Of a DNA stretch of 64,000 nt, positions 36,340 to 46,213 are shown piece after piece. Where the stretch lies: assembly GCA_030828405.1 (NCBI GenBank), contig JAURCP010000004.1, positions 23,911 through 87,910 of the forward strand. Direction: 5' to 3'. The notes under the pieces are model-generated. The model was not told the origin of the DNA, did not search any database, and saw only the letters and a list, made by a program, of their open reading frames with translations. How positions within the stretch are numbered: the first letter of the stretch is position 1; the number at the start of each line of letters is the position of its first letter. The DNA is from Thermoplasmatota archaeon (GTDB lineage: Archaea; Thermoplasmatota; Poseidoniia; Poseidoniales; Thalassarchaeaceae). The translations under genes were made by a program, and so were the position numbers.

Positions 36340-36801
36340 TCACTCCTCTTCATCGCCAAGGATAGAACCTAGAGATTTCTTACCATATTCTAGAACCTTA
36401 AGGTTAAGTTGCCGAGTGTCTGTACTAATGGTGTTCCCTCTTAGATTCCTACGTCGACGTAATCCATCATATTTGTAACGATAAATTTTAGAATTTTTCT
36501 TAACATAGCGTTTGCCTTTGTAACCAGTTCCAGCAGTAATAAGAACAGATTTGACATTCCCGCCTTCTAGTTCAGAACGCATAGGGCGGCCTGTTTTATC
36601 TGATCCACCTGTGATTTCGAGTTTATATCCATTCAATGATTGTTCAGCATCTCCCACAAACATACCTTCAACAGAATCTCCAATTTTCTTCCCTAAGAAG
36701 TGATTGAAGTTAGACCCTGTAATTTCTACTGAGAATGAACGACCTTTGGCGCTCGGCTTAGTATCGTTGATTACAGCCTTGAAAGATTGCTCACCTGCCA
36801 T
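36340..36801 (-). CDS. rps6e: Ribosomal protein S6e
   Basis: This small-subunit ribosomal protein is specific to archaea and eukaryotes. KAVINDTKPSAKGRSFSVEI and NHFLGKKIGDSVEG form the conserved N-terminal barrel. SDKTGRPMRSELEGG is the hallmark GGxDKxGFPM region. A basic YRYKYDGLRRRRNLRGNTIS segment follows. The ATG at 36801 with GGTGAG 4 bp upstream is preferred to the GTG at 36810. The C terminus extends to about 153 aa, longer than the roughly 125-aa archaeal minimum, ending in acidic residues. It heads the S6e-aIF2-gamma-PIN unit; a TATA-like CTTATAG lies near 36838-36845. Confidence 0.93.
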   Translation of the reverse strand: MAGEQSFKAVINDTKPSAKGRSFSVEITGSNFNHFLGKKIGDSVEGMFVGDAEQSLNGYKLEITGGSDKTGRPMRSELEGGNVKSVLITAGTGYKGKRYVKKNSKIYRYKYDGLRRRRNLRGNTISTDTRQLNLKVLEYGKKSLGSILGDEEE

Positions 36802-36876
36802 TTTACTCACCTTGGACGACTTGCCGACATACGACCCCTATAAGAGCGGTTCGGAAGACGATTTCAAACTGAATAA

Positions 36877-38049
36877 TCATCTTTGCAATTCTTTCTCGAT
36901 TCTTTCTGCTAAATTTGCAGGTGCTACATTGTTCATTGTAATATATTGAGTCCTACCTCTTCCAACATTTGATTTGTCGTTTCTTGTTTCAATTAAACCC
37001 TGATTTTCTAGAAATTTTAGATGCTTCCAAAATGTAGTATAACTTCTAGATTTAGTTTCATATTCTTCACAAACAATTTTGTAAAGTTTTTCGGCATCTC
37101 CTGTGTTTATTTCAGGCTCCTTTTTCAATCTTCTACAAAGTCCAAGCATGATTAATTTTTGATCTTTCGAAAGCACATCTACTTGACTTGGCTCAATTGC
37201 AGCAACTCTTGCTGAGCTTTGTTCAATATCTTCAATTAGAACTTCACCTCTCCCTGATGATTCAGCCCTTCTTATGGATGAATCAAGTAGTTCAATAGCT
37301 AATCTAGCATCTCCTGATTCTGCAGCCATAACTCCTATTTTTTGTAGAACTTCTTCACTAATTGAACCATTTCTACAGGCTATATCTGCTCTCTGTCGCG
37401 CAATTTCAGTCAATCCCTTTTTATCATAAGGATTCATTTTTAGGATATTACTTGCACCTAACCTTGATATTATCGCAGGCTCAAATAACTTCAGCAGCAT
37501 AGAATCTTGACTTACTAATATCAATGACAAAGAACCCTGCTTTTCTTGCCCTTCATCAATTCTGAGAAGTTTGTATATCAAATCAGAATTATCCCTTCTA
37601 ATTAACAAATCAACTTCATCAAGAACCAATAGAAGGTGGCTATTATGTGAAATTAGGTTTCTTCTAATTGATTGTATAATTTCCCCCGAACTGAGGCCTC
37701 TTTCAGGATGTCCAGAATCCAATGTAGAAGCAATTCGTTGTAATACTTGAGAAGTTGAAGGATGGTTTCTACAATTTACATGTGCTAGAACAACTTTCCT
37801 TTTTCCTTCTAAATGACTTAATAAATCATGTCCAAAACGTCTTGTTAGAACGGTCTTACCTGAGCCAACAGGCCCTGTTATTACTGCTCTACAACTTGAA
37901 TTATGATTCTCTACATGAGTAAACATACTGGCTAGTTCAGTTAGTTCTCTATCTCTTCCTACTAAGTTGTCAGGTGTCCAATCAAAAGAAAAAGGCTCTC
38001 TATTAACCAAAACTTTCCCCGCACCTATGCGGTCGAGGTATCCTGGCAT
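36877..38049 (-). CDS. cdc6: Orc1/Cdc6 replication initiator
   Basis: This AAA+ initiator recognises origins and helps load MCM. NREPFSFDWTPDNLVGRDREL is the classic N-terminal stretch, read here from residue 16. Walker A is ITGPVGSGKTVLTRRF. Walker B is LLLVLDEVDLL. Arg-finger and sensor regions follow (FEPAIISRLGASNILKMNPY and SGDARLAIELLDSSIRRAE). The C-terminal winged helix (about 300-380) ends with YITMNN. All catalytic motifs are intact, unlike the AAA+ protein at 32425. The 77-bp upstream spacer has no obvious origin repeats; the nearest candidate array is at 32236-32368. Confidence 0.93.
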   Translation of the reverse strand: MPGYLDRIGAGKVLVNREPFSFDWTPDNLVGRDRELTELASMFTHVENHNSSCRAVITGPVGSGKTVLTRRFGHDLLSHLEGKRKVVLAHVNCRNHPSTSQVLQRIASTLDSGHPERGLSSGEIIQSIRRNLISHNSHLLLVLDEVDLLIRRDNSDLIYKLLRIDEGQEKQGSLSLILVSQDSMLLKLFEPAIISRLGASNILKMNPYDKKGLTEIARQRADIACRNGSISEEVLQKIGVMAAESGDARLAIELLDSSIRRAESSGRGEVLIEDIEQSSARVAAIEPSQVDVLSKDQKLIMLGLCRRLKKEPEINTGDAEKLYKIVCEEYETKSRSYTTFWKHLKFLENQGLIETRNDKSNVGRGRTQYITMNNVAPANLAERIEKELQR

Positions 38050-38126
38050 CAGTAGGTTATTTATTCGGTCGTTCTTAGACCTATCCTAACCTATATCTAT
38101 CTGGTTAATTTTAGATGAAGATTTCC

Positions 38127-39236
38127 TCATGGAATTTCATCAAATTGGTATCCATTTTCCCAATTCTTTTCACCTAATGAGACTTCTAATTCGAATGGTG
38201 TAATTAATGGCTTAGCATACTTCACCGCATCATCAATTGCAATTCTCGGGCAAGCAGTATTGACGAAAGCATCTACTGGATAGAAATCAATCAAATCTGG
38301 ACCTACATGATCCATTGCTAACAGATATCCTTTTTTACCGTGTTTCTTGAGTAAATTTTTCATCCTTATCGCTAAATTTCTCCTCATCTGGCCGGGTTTT
38401 TCACCAATCAGGATACCAAAACTCTTCGCATTATCTACTGCAAAGATTAGCCCCATCCTCTGTCTTAATAGTCTTTCAATTCGACTGAAAGACATTTCAC
38501 TTGCATCTCCAGTATAAGGGTCAAGCAACGCCAACGGTTTTCCTGTGTGCATTACTAGCCCTATTGGATGGAAATCTCCTGAGCCCAAGAATAAGTAGTG
38601 ACCAATTGAGGGGTCATCTCCTGAGTAATTACAGCCTAGAACTTGACCGGGGAATGTCAATCTCGCACCACCTACTGGTATTTCAACTTCAAAACCAGCA
38701 CTTTCAAACCTTTTTTTGTAATCAAATAATAAGTGTAGGTGCTGTATTGAACCCACTAATCCTAGTTTTGTTCCTGTAAGAGGGGCAACTCTACCTACAG
38801 CATCGACAAATCTCTCTACTGCTTCTTCATCAGTAAGATCAATTTCCTCTCCTGCACTTGTCAGTCTTTCTTCTGCGATTGCTTTATGTTCCATTAGAAT
38901 TGGTATTACTGGATCTATTTTTGGGTCGCCTTCGTATGTCACTGGGATGAAATGTGTGGGCATTCCTGAATCTATATTCATCTGAGAATGGCCCATATGG
39001 GCGACTAATTCAACACCCATCATTTTCATTTTGTCATGTACTAAGTCACAGGCGCCATAACAAGGGTCCGCAGCTAAGATTACTTTCGCTGCAGACTCAT
39101 CTTCTATTGCATCCATCATTTCTAATGCTTGCATTTTCAGCCCCTCAGGAACTTGCAATGCAACAAGTCGATGGTCATTTTCTTTAATTCTAGTGACTAA
39201 ATCATCCAGCTCAAAATCATGTTTCTCTAAATCCAA
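38127..39236 (-). CDS. dph2: Diphthamide biosynthesis enzyme Dph2 (radical SAM-like 3-amino-3-carboxypropyl transferase)
   Basis: The enzyme transfers the 3-amino-3-carboxypropyl group of SAM to a histidine of elongation factor 2 using a [4Fe-4S] cluster. The three cluster cysteines are visible as DPCYGACD (near residue 60), VLGCNYSGDD (near 200) and FVNTACPRIAIDD (near 330). VALQVPEGLKMQAL and HMGHSQ are also conserved. Archaeal enzymes are homodimers of this single protein. Length (369 aa) is usual, with a slightly longer acidic segment around 125-145. It starts 12 bp after the phosphoribosyltransferase stop, in one operon with L10e. Confidence 0.92.
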   Translation of the reverse strand: MDLEKHDFELDDLVTRIKENDHRLVALQVPEGLKMQALEMMDAIEDESAAKVILAADPCYGACDLVHDKMKMMGVELVAHMGHSQMNIDSGMPTHFIPVTYEGDPKIDPVIPILMEHKAIAEERLTSAGEEIDLTDEEAVERFVDAVGRVAPLTGTKLGLVGSIQHLHLLFDYKKRFESAGFEVEIPVGGARLTFPGQVLGCNYSGDDPSIGHYLFLGSGDFHPIGLVMHTGKPLALLDPYTGDASEMSFSRIERLLRQRMGLIFAVDNAKSFGILIGEKPGQMRRNLAIRMKNLLKKHGKKGYLLAMDHVGPDLIDFYPVDAFVNTACPRIAIDDAVKYAKPLITPFELEVSLGEKNWENGYQFDEIP

Positions 39237-39248
39237 TTTCTCACCACA

Positions 39249-39827
39249 TCAATCTACAATCTCTACTTTACCATTAATAATATCAATTCTCGCAAGAGAC
39301 CTTATTGGCCATTCAGGTCTTTCTTTATTCAACCTTTCACGACCATTACCTTTCTCAATTGCAATCACTATATCTTGGAGAATTACTCCCATATTCTCCA
39401 GAGTTTCTAAGAGTGGTTCCAATGTCCCACCAGTAGAGATGACATCATCTACTATCAGAATTCGTTCACCTGATTTGATGTCATTGATAAAAACCGTAGA
39501 CTGAGAATATCCTGTTGCCACATCCACTCTTGTCTCGCCTTCCATACCATAAGATCGTTTACGAATAACTACTGTTGGAATACCAGTTGCGTCACCTACA
39601 GCTGCTAAAAGTGGTAAACCCATAGCCTCAACAGTCACAATCAAATCTATTTTTTCCCAATCTACACTTTCAATAATTAAATCTCTAGTGGCACGTAAAA
39701 CTTTAGCATCCATTCTAGGGATGCCATCAGAAATGGGGTGAATGAAATACGGATATTCTCCCTTCCAGATAATTGGTGAACCACGTAAGGAATCATGTAA
39801 AACTGAAAGTGGATCTTCGGGCATCAT
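39249..39827 (-). CDS. Purine (hypoxanthine/adenine-type) phosphoribosyltransferase
   Basis: This purine-salvage enzyme transfers phosphoribose from PRPP to a base. The PRPP loop is ILIVDDVISTGGTLEPLLE (about 120-138). The N-terminal WKGEYPYFIHPISDGIPRMD and IVTVEAMGLPLLAAVG match archaeal Hpt-type proteins of COG0503. RKRSYGMEGE is the flexible-loop region. The ATG at 39827, or 39824, fits the family N terminus; a GTG at 39836 is also open. It lies directly downstream of L10e and upstream of dph2. Base specificity cannot be read from the sequence. Confidence 0.85.
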   Translation of the reverse strand: MMPEDPLSVLHDSLRGSPIIWKGEYPYFIHPISDGIPRMDAKVLRATRDLIIESVDWEKIDLIVTVEAMGLPLLAAVGDATGIPTVVIRKRSYGMEGETRVDVATGYSQSTVFINDIKSGERILIVDDVISTGGTLEPLLETLENMGVILQDIVIAIEKGNGRERLNKERPEWPIRSLARIDIINGKVEIVD

Positions 39828-39838
39828 GCCCAACACAC

Positions 39839-40375
39839 TCAGACTAGTCCTTTCAAATGGTCGGAACCTTCAGTTACCTTGATTGTACAAGGTGTTGGAA
39901 ATTTACAGTTCGCCTTACGCAATGCATCTCTTGCAACAATGTAGTTTTCAGGAGTTGTTACTATAGATATCACAGTTTGCCCTCTTTGAACTCTTGCAGC
40001 CGTACCTACATTTTTACCAAATGCTTGTCTCATACCTTGTGATACACGATCGGCACCTGCGCCAGTTGCTTGCTTGTTTTCACGAAGAATTTGGTGTGGA
40101 TAAGTATGCATTCTTAGAGCATAATTTTCCCCTGCAGCATCTCTTATTCTCGCATTTGCAACCTGACGAGCGGCTTCCAATGCTTTATCTTGTATTTGGC
40201 ATGAATTATCTGCTATCAAAACAACTTTTACAGGAAAACCTCCTGCTTCAGCCTTCTTTCTATTGCCCATAAAATAACGTAGAATTCGATTGTTAGGTAC
40301 ACCACCAGTGTACTGGCGTCTTGTAAATGCTTGACCCTTAAGTCGGCGATACATGGATGCGGGCTTACGTGCCAT
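39839..40375 (-). CDS. rpl10e: Ribosomal protein L10e (uL16)
   Basis: This large-subunit protein is at the tRNA-binding region. ARKPASMYRRLKGQAFTRRQ and YTGGVPNNRILRYFMGN are the N-terminal hallmarks. ALRMHTYPHQILRENKQATG and GADRVSQGMRQAFGKNVGTAAR surround the conserved loop near the peptidyl transferase centre. Length (178 aa) is standard. GAGGTAG lies about 6 bp before the ATG at 40375. A TATA-like CATTAAATAC (minus strand, about 40411-40420) suggests a short leader containing a GGCC-GACC-GGCC hairpin at about 40397-40408. Confidence 0.95.
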   Translation of the reverse strand: MARKPASMYRRLKGQAFTRRQYTGGVPNNRILRYFMGNRKKAEAGGFPVKVVLIADNSCQIQDKALEAARQVANARIRDAAGENYALRMHTYPHQILRENKQATGAGADRVSQGMRQAFGKNVGTAARVQRGQTVISIVTTPENYIVARDALRKANCKFPTPCTIKVTEGSDHLKGLV

Positions 40376-40459
40376 TTGAACTACCTCGACTTCGGCCGAC
40401 CGGCCTACCGTATTTAATGATAAGTGAGCAGGATAAATTATCTTTGAACTATAATAAAA

Positions 40460-41401
40460 TCAAGAAGTGTTTAATCTCGCGCTCTCAATTTGAACAATTC
40501 TCACACCTATTAGTATCATCATAAAACCAATTATTATTGTGTATCCAAGATTTTCATCCAATAACCACCACCCCCCCAGAATCCCAAATAATGGCACTAA
40601 GAAGATATACGATGAGGCTGCAGTTGCCCCTAATTTCTCTATTCCAATGGTGAACCAGTAATAAGCCAATACAGTTGAAAGAGCAGCTAAGTACACTATT
40701 GCTAACCATCCTTCTTTTGTTGGAAGAATTAACCCTTCCATCCATATGTCGTAAATTACAAACGGTGTCATCATAATAGTTCCAATCAATGAGTACCAAA
40801 CTACAATTTCTAACGCAGTATAATTGTTATCTCCGTCTCTTCCTTGCATTAATCTTTTTGTCATATTAGTGGTCGCTGCCCAAGAGAATGACGCACACAA
40901 AATTAACAAATCTCCTAATATTCTATCTTCAAAATCTATCTGTGTATTTGGACTCCAACCAGTAACAATCCCTACTCCTATAAATCCACAAAATAGACCT
41001 ATAAACATCTTCTTTGATATTGGTTGTCCAAGTAATGGAGCAGCTAAAATTACAGTAAAAATAGGATTGAATGTAATAATTAGTGAAGCATCTCCTGCAG
41101 CAGTATAATACATTCCATGCATAAAGAAAAATTGATAGCATAAAACTCCTGTAAACCCTATAATAATCAGACTCTTATTTGTCTCTCTATTATTTGGTAA
41201 CCATCTTATTTTTTCACCTTTAACTTTTAGAATCATAAACCATAGATAAAATATTATCATAGTTAAGATATATCTCAGCCAAGCTCCTGTCATAGGGGGT
41301 ATTTCTAATGAAAGGATTCTACCTATTGCCCAGGATAAACCCCAAATTATGGCGACCAGGAGCATTAAAAAATGAGTCTTGATGTGACTTGTTTCTTTCA
41401 T
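40460..41401 (-). CDS. EamA/DMT-family transporter
   Basis: This is a membrane transporter of the drug/metabolite superfamily with ten predicted helices in two EamA repeats. The first repeat starts FLMLLVAIIWGLSWAIGRIL and includes YQFFFMHGMYYTAAGDASLI and FNPIFTVILAAPLLGQP. The second includes GDLLILCASFSWAATTNMTK and AASSYIFLVPLFGILGGWWL. Substrates of such proteins are amino acids, nucleosides or other metabolites and cannot be assigned here. The ATG at 41401 fits the topology; an upstream GTG/ATG region would add basic residues only. It has no functional link to neighbours. Confidence 0.85.
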   Translation of the reverse strand: MKETSHIKTHFLMLLVAIIWGLSWAIGRILSLEIPPMTGAWLRYILTMIIFYLWFMILKVKGEKIRWLPNNRETNKSLIIIGFTGVLCYQFFFMHGMYYTAAGDASLIITFNPIFTVILAAPLLGQPISKKMFIGLFCGFIGVGIVTGWSPNTQIDFEDRILGDLLILCASFSWAATTNMTKRLMQGRDGDNNYTALEIVVWYSLIGTIMMTPFVIYDIWMEGLILPTKEGWLAIVYLAALSTVLAYYWFTIGIEKLGATAASSYIFLVPLFGILGGWWLLDENLGYTIIIGFMMILIGVRIVQIESARLNTS

Positions 41402-41558
41402 AAAAAACACTCTTCTGTGATACCGCAATGCTTCTACTAATTTATATCTAGTACTGGTGAGATTTGATAACTTTCTTGAGATTACAGGCGATTTGCTTAT
41501 GCACCCTCCGCTTTGTGGTTAAGTCTATGCTCGGGTGTGAGCATTGGAGTTACTAGGT

Positions 41559-44252
41559 ATGGCGAAGAGATCGATGCTGGATCAATTTGCAGAAATAAAG
41601 GCTCAGCACCCTGATACGGTTCTTTTTTTCCGAATGGGAGATTTTTATGAGATGTTCCATGACGATGCAGTTGTAGCATCCGAAGTTCTTGGAATTACTT
41701 TGACAAGTCGCGATAAAAATTCTGAAAATCCCATACCTATGGCAGGCGTTCCTTGGCATTCCGTTGAATCGTATTTACAGTCAATGTTACGTGCTGGTTA
41801 CAAAGTTACAATGTGTGAGCAGGAAGAAGAGTTACGTCCCGGTTCTAAGATTCTTGAAAGAGTAGTTACTAGAGTATACACACCGGGATCACTTTACGAA
41901 GAGAATTTGATTGGAGAGGATGGTTCTAGTGTTTTAGCGTCAATATCAATTAAAGATGATGCAATTGGAATGGCAATTTTAGATACTTCCACAGGTCGTT
42001 CTTGGATTCAAGAACAATCAGGAGCAGGTCGTTGGGAGAGGATCAAAGACGAGATTCAAAGATGGTCCCCGAGTGAATTAGTGGTCTCAAAGAAAGATTC
42101 ATCATCGCAATCAGTTTTGTCCCTAATATCTGATTTAGATAACGTGATTCTTAGTGTTTATGATGCCAGCCCTAAGCAAATGCTACAAGCACTTCGTGAA
42201 CATCTGAAAGTTTCAGACCTTGGAAGCATAGATCTAGACTCTAAACCTTTAGCTTTACAGGCATGTGGACTCGCTGCCAGATATATAGCAAATTTACATC
42301 TTATTGATACTGTTCCTCTCCGCGAACTTCATTTTGATGCAGATGAGAGGCATTTAGTATTAGATCAAACTACTCTGAGAAATTTAGAATTAAGCCGTAC
42401 TTTAGTAGGAGAGAAACAAGGTTCTCTATTACAATCAATTGATTCAACGAGAACTTGGATGGGTAGAAGATTACTAAGAGAATGGATAATGAGGCCACTA
42501 ACAAATAAAGAAGAAATTGGACTAAGGCATTCCGCAGTAAGTAGTTTATTCAAAGCACCCAGAAGACTTGATTCACTCAGAGAGTCACTTAAATCCATGA
42601 GGGATTTAGAACGTCTTTCAACCCGTTTAGCCTATGGTAGAGCAAATGCCAGAGATTTGGTTGCAATTTCTGAATGTCTTGGACGTATGAAAAAAATTCA
42701 AACCCTGCTAAGCGAAGGCAATTCTGAACTTTTACACCAATCCTCTGTAGGGTTGGATAACTTATCTGAGATTAATAGTTTGATTTCTGGAAAAATAGTG
42801 GATGAGCCACCTGCAACAATTAGAGACGGTGGGATATTTAGATTTGGTGTCGATAAGAAGTTAGATGATCTTAGAAATAAAGCAGGTGAGGGAACTGATT
42901 GGTTGAAGAATTTTGAATTCCAAGAGAGAGAAAAATTAGATATTCCAAATTTAAAAATCAAACATAATAGACAATTTGGTTTCTTTATTGAGGTTACGAA
43001 ATCTCATATCAATAAGATACCCGAACATTATCGTCGTCGACAAACTATGACAAATGCAGAGAGGTATACTACCGAAGACTTAGTATCTTGGGAAGAAATA
43101 ATTTTAACTGCTGATGATAGAGCAAAGGCTCTCGAAAGGGAATTATTTATCGAATTACGTAACTTTGTATCTAACTTTTCTTCAGAACTTGCAACCATTG
43201 CTAGAAAGATTGCAATTGCTGATGTAATATGTTCCTTTGCTACTCATGCAAGAAGAAATTCTTGGTGTAAACCAGAAATTATCGAAGGGAATAAGATTGA
43301 GATTATATCTGGAAGACATCCCGTTTTAGAGTCAGATGGTAGGTTCGTACCAAATGATGTTAAAATAGATAAAAAAAGAAGTTTTTTGCTATTAACGGGT
43401 CCAAATATGGGCGGTAAGTCAACTTATCTTCGTCAAACTGCATTAATTTCAATATTAGCTCAGTCTGGTTCTTTCGTACCCGCTGAAAAAGCAAAAATTG
43501 GCATTATCGATAGAGTATTCACAAGAGTTGGCGCACATGACGATTTACGTCGTGGGAGGTCAACTTTCATGATGGAAATGATAGAAGTCGCTCATATATT
43601 GAGGCGAGCGACTGAAAAAAGTCTCATTCTTCTTGATGAAATAGGCAGAGGAACCTCAACTTTTGATGGCCTAGCAATTGCTTGGTCTGTAACAGAAGAT
43701 ATTTGTCAAAGACTGGGTGCAAGAACTCTATTTGCCACTCATTATCACCAATTGATTGGCTTAGAAAATGAGTTTCAAAATCTTAAGAATATTCATGTCC
43801 AGGTAGCAGATATCAATGGTGAAATTCGCTTTTTACACACAATTTCTGAAGGCTCTTGTGACCAATCATATGGTGTGCAAGTTGCTGCATTAGCAGGTCT
43901 ACCAATGTCAGTAGTTGAGAGAGCTAGAGATCTACTTATTTTCCTAGAAAGCCAAGCACAGGGGGCCAAAGCAGGTTCCAATAAATCTCCTGATTACAGA
44001 CCGGGGGGTCAATCAAGTATTTATGGATGGATGCTTAACTCTACTCCCTCCGAAATAGTCAATGAAGAAATTATAGAATCTAATTCACCTTCTATAAAAG
44101 AAGAGATAATTATCGACCCCATGTTGAAAGAAATTGCCGAAAGATTAAGGTCAATTGACCCTGATAATCTGAGTCCTAGAGAATCCCAAGAAGTATTGTA
44201 CGCGATGATTGAATCTCTTCAGAAATCTCAATATTATGATTTAATGGAGTGA
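41559..44252 (+). CDS. mutS: DNA mismatch repair protein MutS (bacterial MutS1 type)
   Basis: The protein recognises mismatches. The mismatch-binding motif is FRMGDFYEMF (near residue 29). The connector and lever domains follow. Walker A is LTGPNMGGKSTYLRQ. Other ATPase motifs are RGRSTFMMEM, LILLDEIGRGTSTFDG and LFATHYHQL. The C-terminal helix-turn-helix (VAALAGLPMSVVERARDLL) and an acidic tail complete it. Length 897 aa is that of bacterial MutS1. The ATG at 41559 is chosen because the family start is MxxxxPMLxQFxxIK, here MAKRSMLDQFAEIK; TTG at 41544 is unlikely. mutL follows 4 bp after the stop. Probable ancient acquisition from bacteria. Confidence 0.96.
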   Translation: MAKRSMLDQFAEIKAQHPDTVLFFRMGDFYEMFHDDAVVASEVLGITLTSRDKNSENPIPMAGVPWHSVESYLQSMLRAGYKVTMCEQEEELRPGSKILERVVTRVYTPGSLYEENLIGEDGSSVLASISIKDDAIGMAILDTSTGRSWIQEQSGAGRWERIKDEIQRWSPSELVVSKKDSSSQSVLSLISDLDNVILSVYDASPKQMLQALREHLKVSDLGSIDLDSKPLALQACGLAARYIANLHLIDTVPLRELHFDADERHLVLDQTTLRNLELSRTLVGEKQGSLLQSIDSTRTWMGRRLLREWIMRPLTNKEEIGLRHSAVSSLFKAPRRLDSLRESLKSMRDLERLSTRLAYGRANARDLVAISECLGRMKKIQTLLSEGNSELLHQSSVGLDNLSEINSLISGKIVDEPPATIRDGGIFRFGVDKKLDDLRNKAGEGTDWLKNFEFQEREKLDIPNLKIKHNRQFGFFIEVTKSHINKIPEHYRRRQTMTNAERYTTEDLVSWEEIILTADDRAKALERELFIELRNFVSNFSSELATIARKIAIADVICSFATHARRNSWCKPEIIEGNKIEIISGRHPVLESDGRFVPNDVKIDKKRSFLLLTGPNMGGKSTYLRQTALISILAQSGSFVPAEKAKIGIIDRVFTRVGAHDDLRRGRSTFMMEMIEVAHILRRATEKSLILLDEIGRGTSTFDGLAIAWSVTEDICQRLGARTLFATHYHQLIGLENEFQNLKNIHVQVADINGEIRFLHTISEGSCDQSYGVQVAALAGLPMSVVERARDLLIFLESQAQGAKAGSNKSPDYRPGGQSSIYGWMLNSTPSEIVNEEIIESNSPSIKEEIIIDPMLKEIAERLRSIDPDNLSPRESQEVLYAMIESLQKSQYYDLME

Positions 44253-44256
44253 AAAA

Positions 44257-46212
44257 ATGTCTGATTCAAATCGTAAATCAATTCAACAACTTGATGAATT
44301 AACTATCGATCAAATAGCTGCAGGAGAGGTTGTCGAAAGACCCGCTCAAGTGGTTAAAGAGTTAGTAGAAAATTCTATTGATTCTGGTTGTGGGAAGATA
44401 AGAATTGAAATTGTGAATGGTGGGTTCTCCAGAATTTCAGTAATCGACGATGGCCATGGTATCCCTAAAAATGAACTAAAATTAGCTATAAAAAGACATG
44501 CAACTAGTAAAATTTCTTCGCCAGAAGATTTGAGAACAATTGTGACTAAAGGATTTCGTGGTGAAGCATTAGCATCAATTGCTGCGGTTAGTAAAATGAC
44601 CCTTTCTAGTAAGGTCAGGGGATTAGAAGGTTTTTCAATAATAGTTGATAATGGAACCATAGAGAATATCGAATTAATGGGAATTCCTCCCGGTACGAAG
44701 GTAGATGTTGTTAATTTATTTGAAAAAATACCGGCTCGTTTATCCTTTCAAAGAAGACCCTCTACTGAAAATGCTGCAATAGTTGATATTGCAATTTCGT
44801 TAGCTCTGAGTGAACCAAAAGTTGGAATTATAGTTGAAATTGATGGTCGTGTAGTATTAGAATGTCCTCCATGTGATAGTATGGAAGACAGATTATACGA
44901 CTTATTTGGTTCTACTTCATCTAAATTAATACCTCTTGAATCTTCAGAAAACGATAAAGATGCCCCTGGTAAAGAAAATTGGAATGGATGGATTTCCCCT
45001 CCGGGGATTTCCCGTTCTCGCTCTGATGATATTCATGTAATGGTAAATGGCCGGCCTGTAAGTCCGGGTCCTTTTTTGCAGTCTATTAGGCGTGGATATC
45101 ATACTAGGTTGATGATAGGTAGGCATCCAGTGGGTGTCTTTTCTCTTAATCTTCCAACCGAAGAGGTAGATGTCAATGTCCATCCAACCAAGAGAGAAGT
45201 TCGATTACAACATTCATGGAGGGTTTTAGAGAGATTGGAGAGAAGTATAAAATACACATTAAGCAAAATCTCAACTCAACCAGAGTTCAAAGATTTAACA
45301 ATTTTAGAAGGAATAAGTATTGATGAAAATAGTAATAGAGACGAAGATGATTCTGAAGATTTTATACCGTCTTGGGCTCAAGTGAGCAATAAAGAAAAAA
45401 TACAAACGCATTTTAGTAGTATTAGAACTTCAGTAGATAGAGTCTCCTCTGCTAGAAATGATCCTGATTTGAATAATTCCGAGCAGCAAACTTTACCTGG
45501 GTTAGATTCTAATCCCATTTCTCAGTCGTTATCGTCAGAAGAACGTAAATTACATCGTTTTTCCTTAACAGGTAAATCAGTCTCTCCCGTTGACGAACCT
45601 CTTAGTGAAGCAGCAATAATACCTGATTTACCTAAGATGAACGTTTTATCACAATTTTCAGATTCATATATTTTAGCAGAAGGAGATGGTGAATTATTTA
45701 TAGTTGATCAACATGCTTTACATGAAAGAATTAGATATGAAAGATTGCGTTCATCGATGGTTAACTGGTCTCCTCAAGAATTAATCAATCCAGTAGATAT
45801 TTCTTTGGGAGCAAGAGAACTATCTGCTGCACGTTCTAATTCTGAAAGATTACTTGATTTAGGCATTCGATTTACTGAATCTAAAGGGAAAATATTCGTA
45901 GAATCGGTTCCGGATGTTTTGATTGGCGATTCAGGACTAGTTGATTTCATTCATGATTTATTAATTGATATTTCTTCTCAACCAGATTCTAGAGGAATTG
46001 ATACCGTAGAGAAATTACGCGATAAAGTTGCTTTCATGAAATCTTGCCGTGGATCAGTTAAGGCAAATCAAGAACTTAATTTAGCTGAAATGAGGCGTTT
46101 ATTACTTGATATGAGGACAGTCGCAAATCCATGGGCATGTGTACATGGGCGCCCAACAATACTCAAACTATCTCAAAATCATCTTGACAAGCACTTTGGA
46201 AGACACGGTTAA
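44257..46212 (+). CDS. mutL: DNA mismatch repair protein MutL with endonuclease domain
   Basis: This GHKL ATPase coordinates mismatch repair. The N-terminal motifs are IAAGEVVERPAQVVKELVEN, DDGHGIP, RHATSKI and TKGFRGEALASIA. The linker (about 340-460) is acidic. The C-terminal domain has the metal-dependent nicking motif VDQHALHERIRYERL (DQHAxxExxxxE), then KSCRGSVKANQEL and WACVHGRPT, the full set of endonuclease-type MutL. That predicts strand nicking by MutL itself without MutH. GGAGTG is 7 bp before the ATG. Operon with mutS. Confidence 0.96.
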   Translation: MSDSNRKSIQQLDELTIDQIAAGEVVERPAQVVKELVENSIDSGCGKIRIEIVNGGFSRISVIDDGHGIPKNELKLAIKRHATSKISSPEDLRTIVTKGFRGEALASIAAVSKMTLSSKVRGLEGFSIIVDNGTIENIELMGIPPGTKVDVVNLFEKIPARLSFQRRPSTENAAIVDIAISLALSEPKVGIIVEIDGRVVLECPPCDSMEDRLYDLFGSTSSKLIPLESSENDKDAPGKENWNGWISPPGISRSRSDDIHVMVNGRPVSPGPFLQSIRRGYHTRLMIGRHPVGVFSLNLPTEEVDVNVHPTKREVRLQHSWRVLERLERSIKYTLSKISTQPEFKDLTILEGISIDENSNRDEDDSEDFIPSWAQVSNKEKIQTHFSSIRTSVDRVSSARNDPDLNNSEQQTLPGLDSNPISQSLSSEERKLHRFSLTGKSVSPVDEPLSEAAIIPDLPKMNVLSQFSDSYILAEGDGELFIVDQHALHERIRYERLRSSMVNWSPQELINPVDISLGARELSAARSNSERLLDLGIRFTESKGKIFVESVPDVLIGDSGLVDFIHDLLIDISSQPDSRGIDTVEKLRDKVAFMKSCRGSVKANQELNLAEMRRLLLDMRTVANPWACVHGRPTILKLSQNHLDKHFGRHG

Positions 46213-46213
46213 A

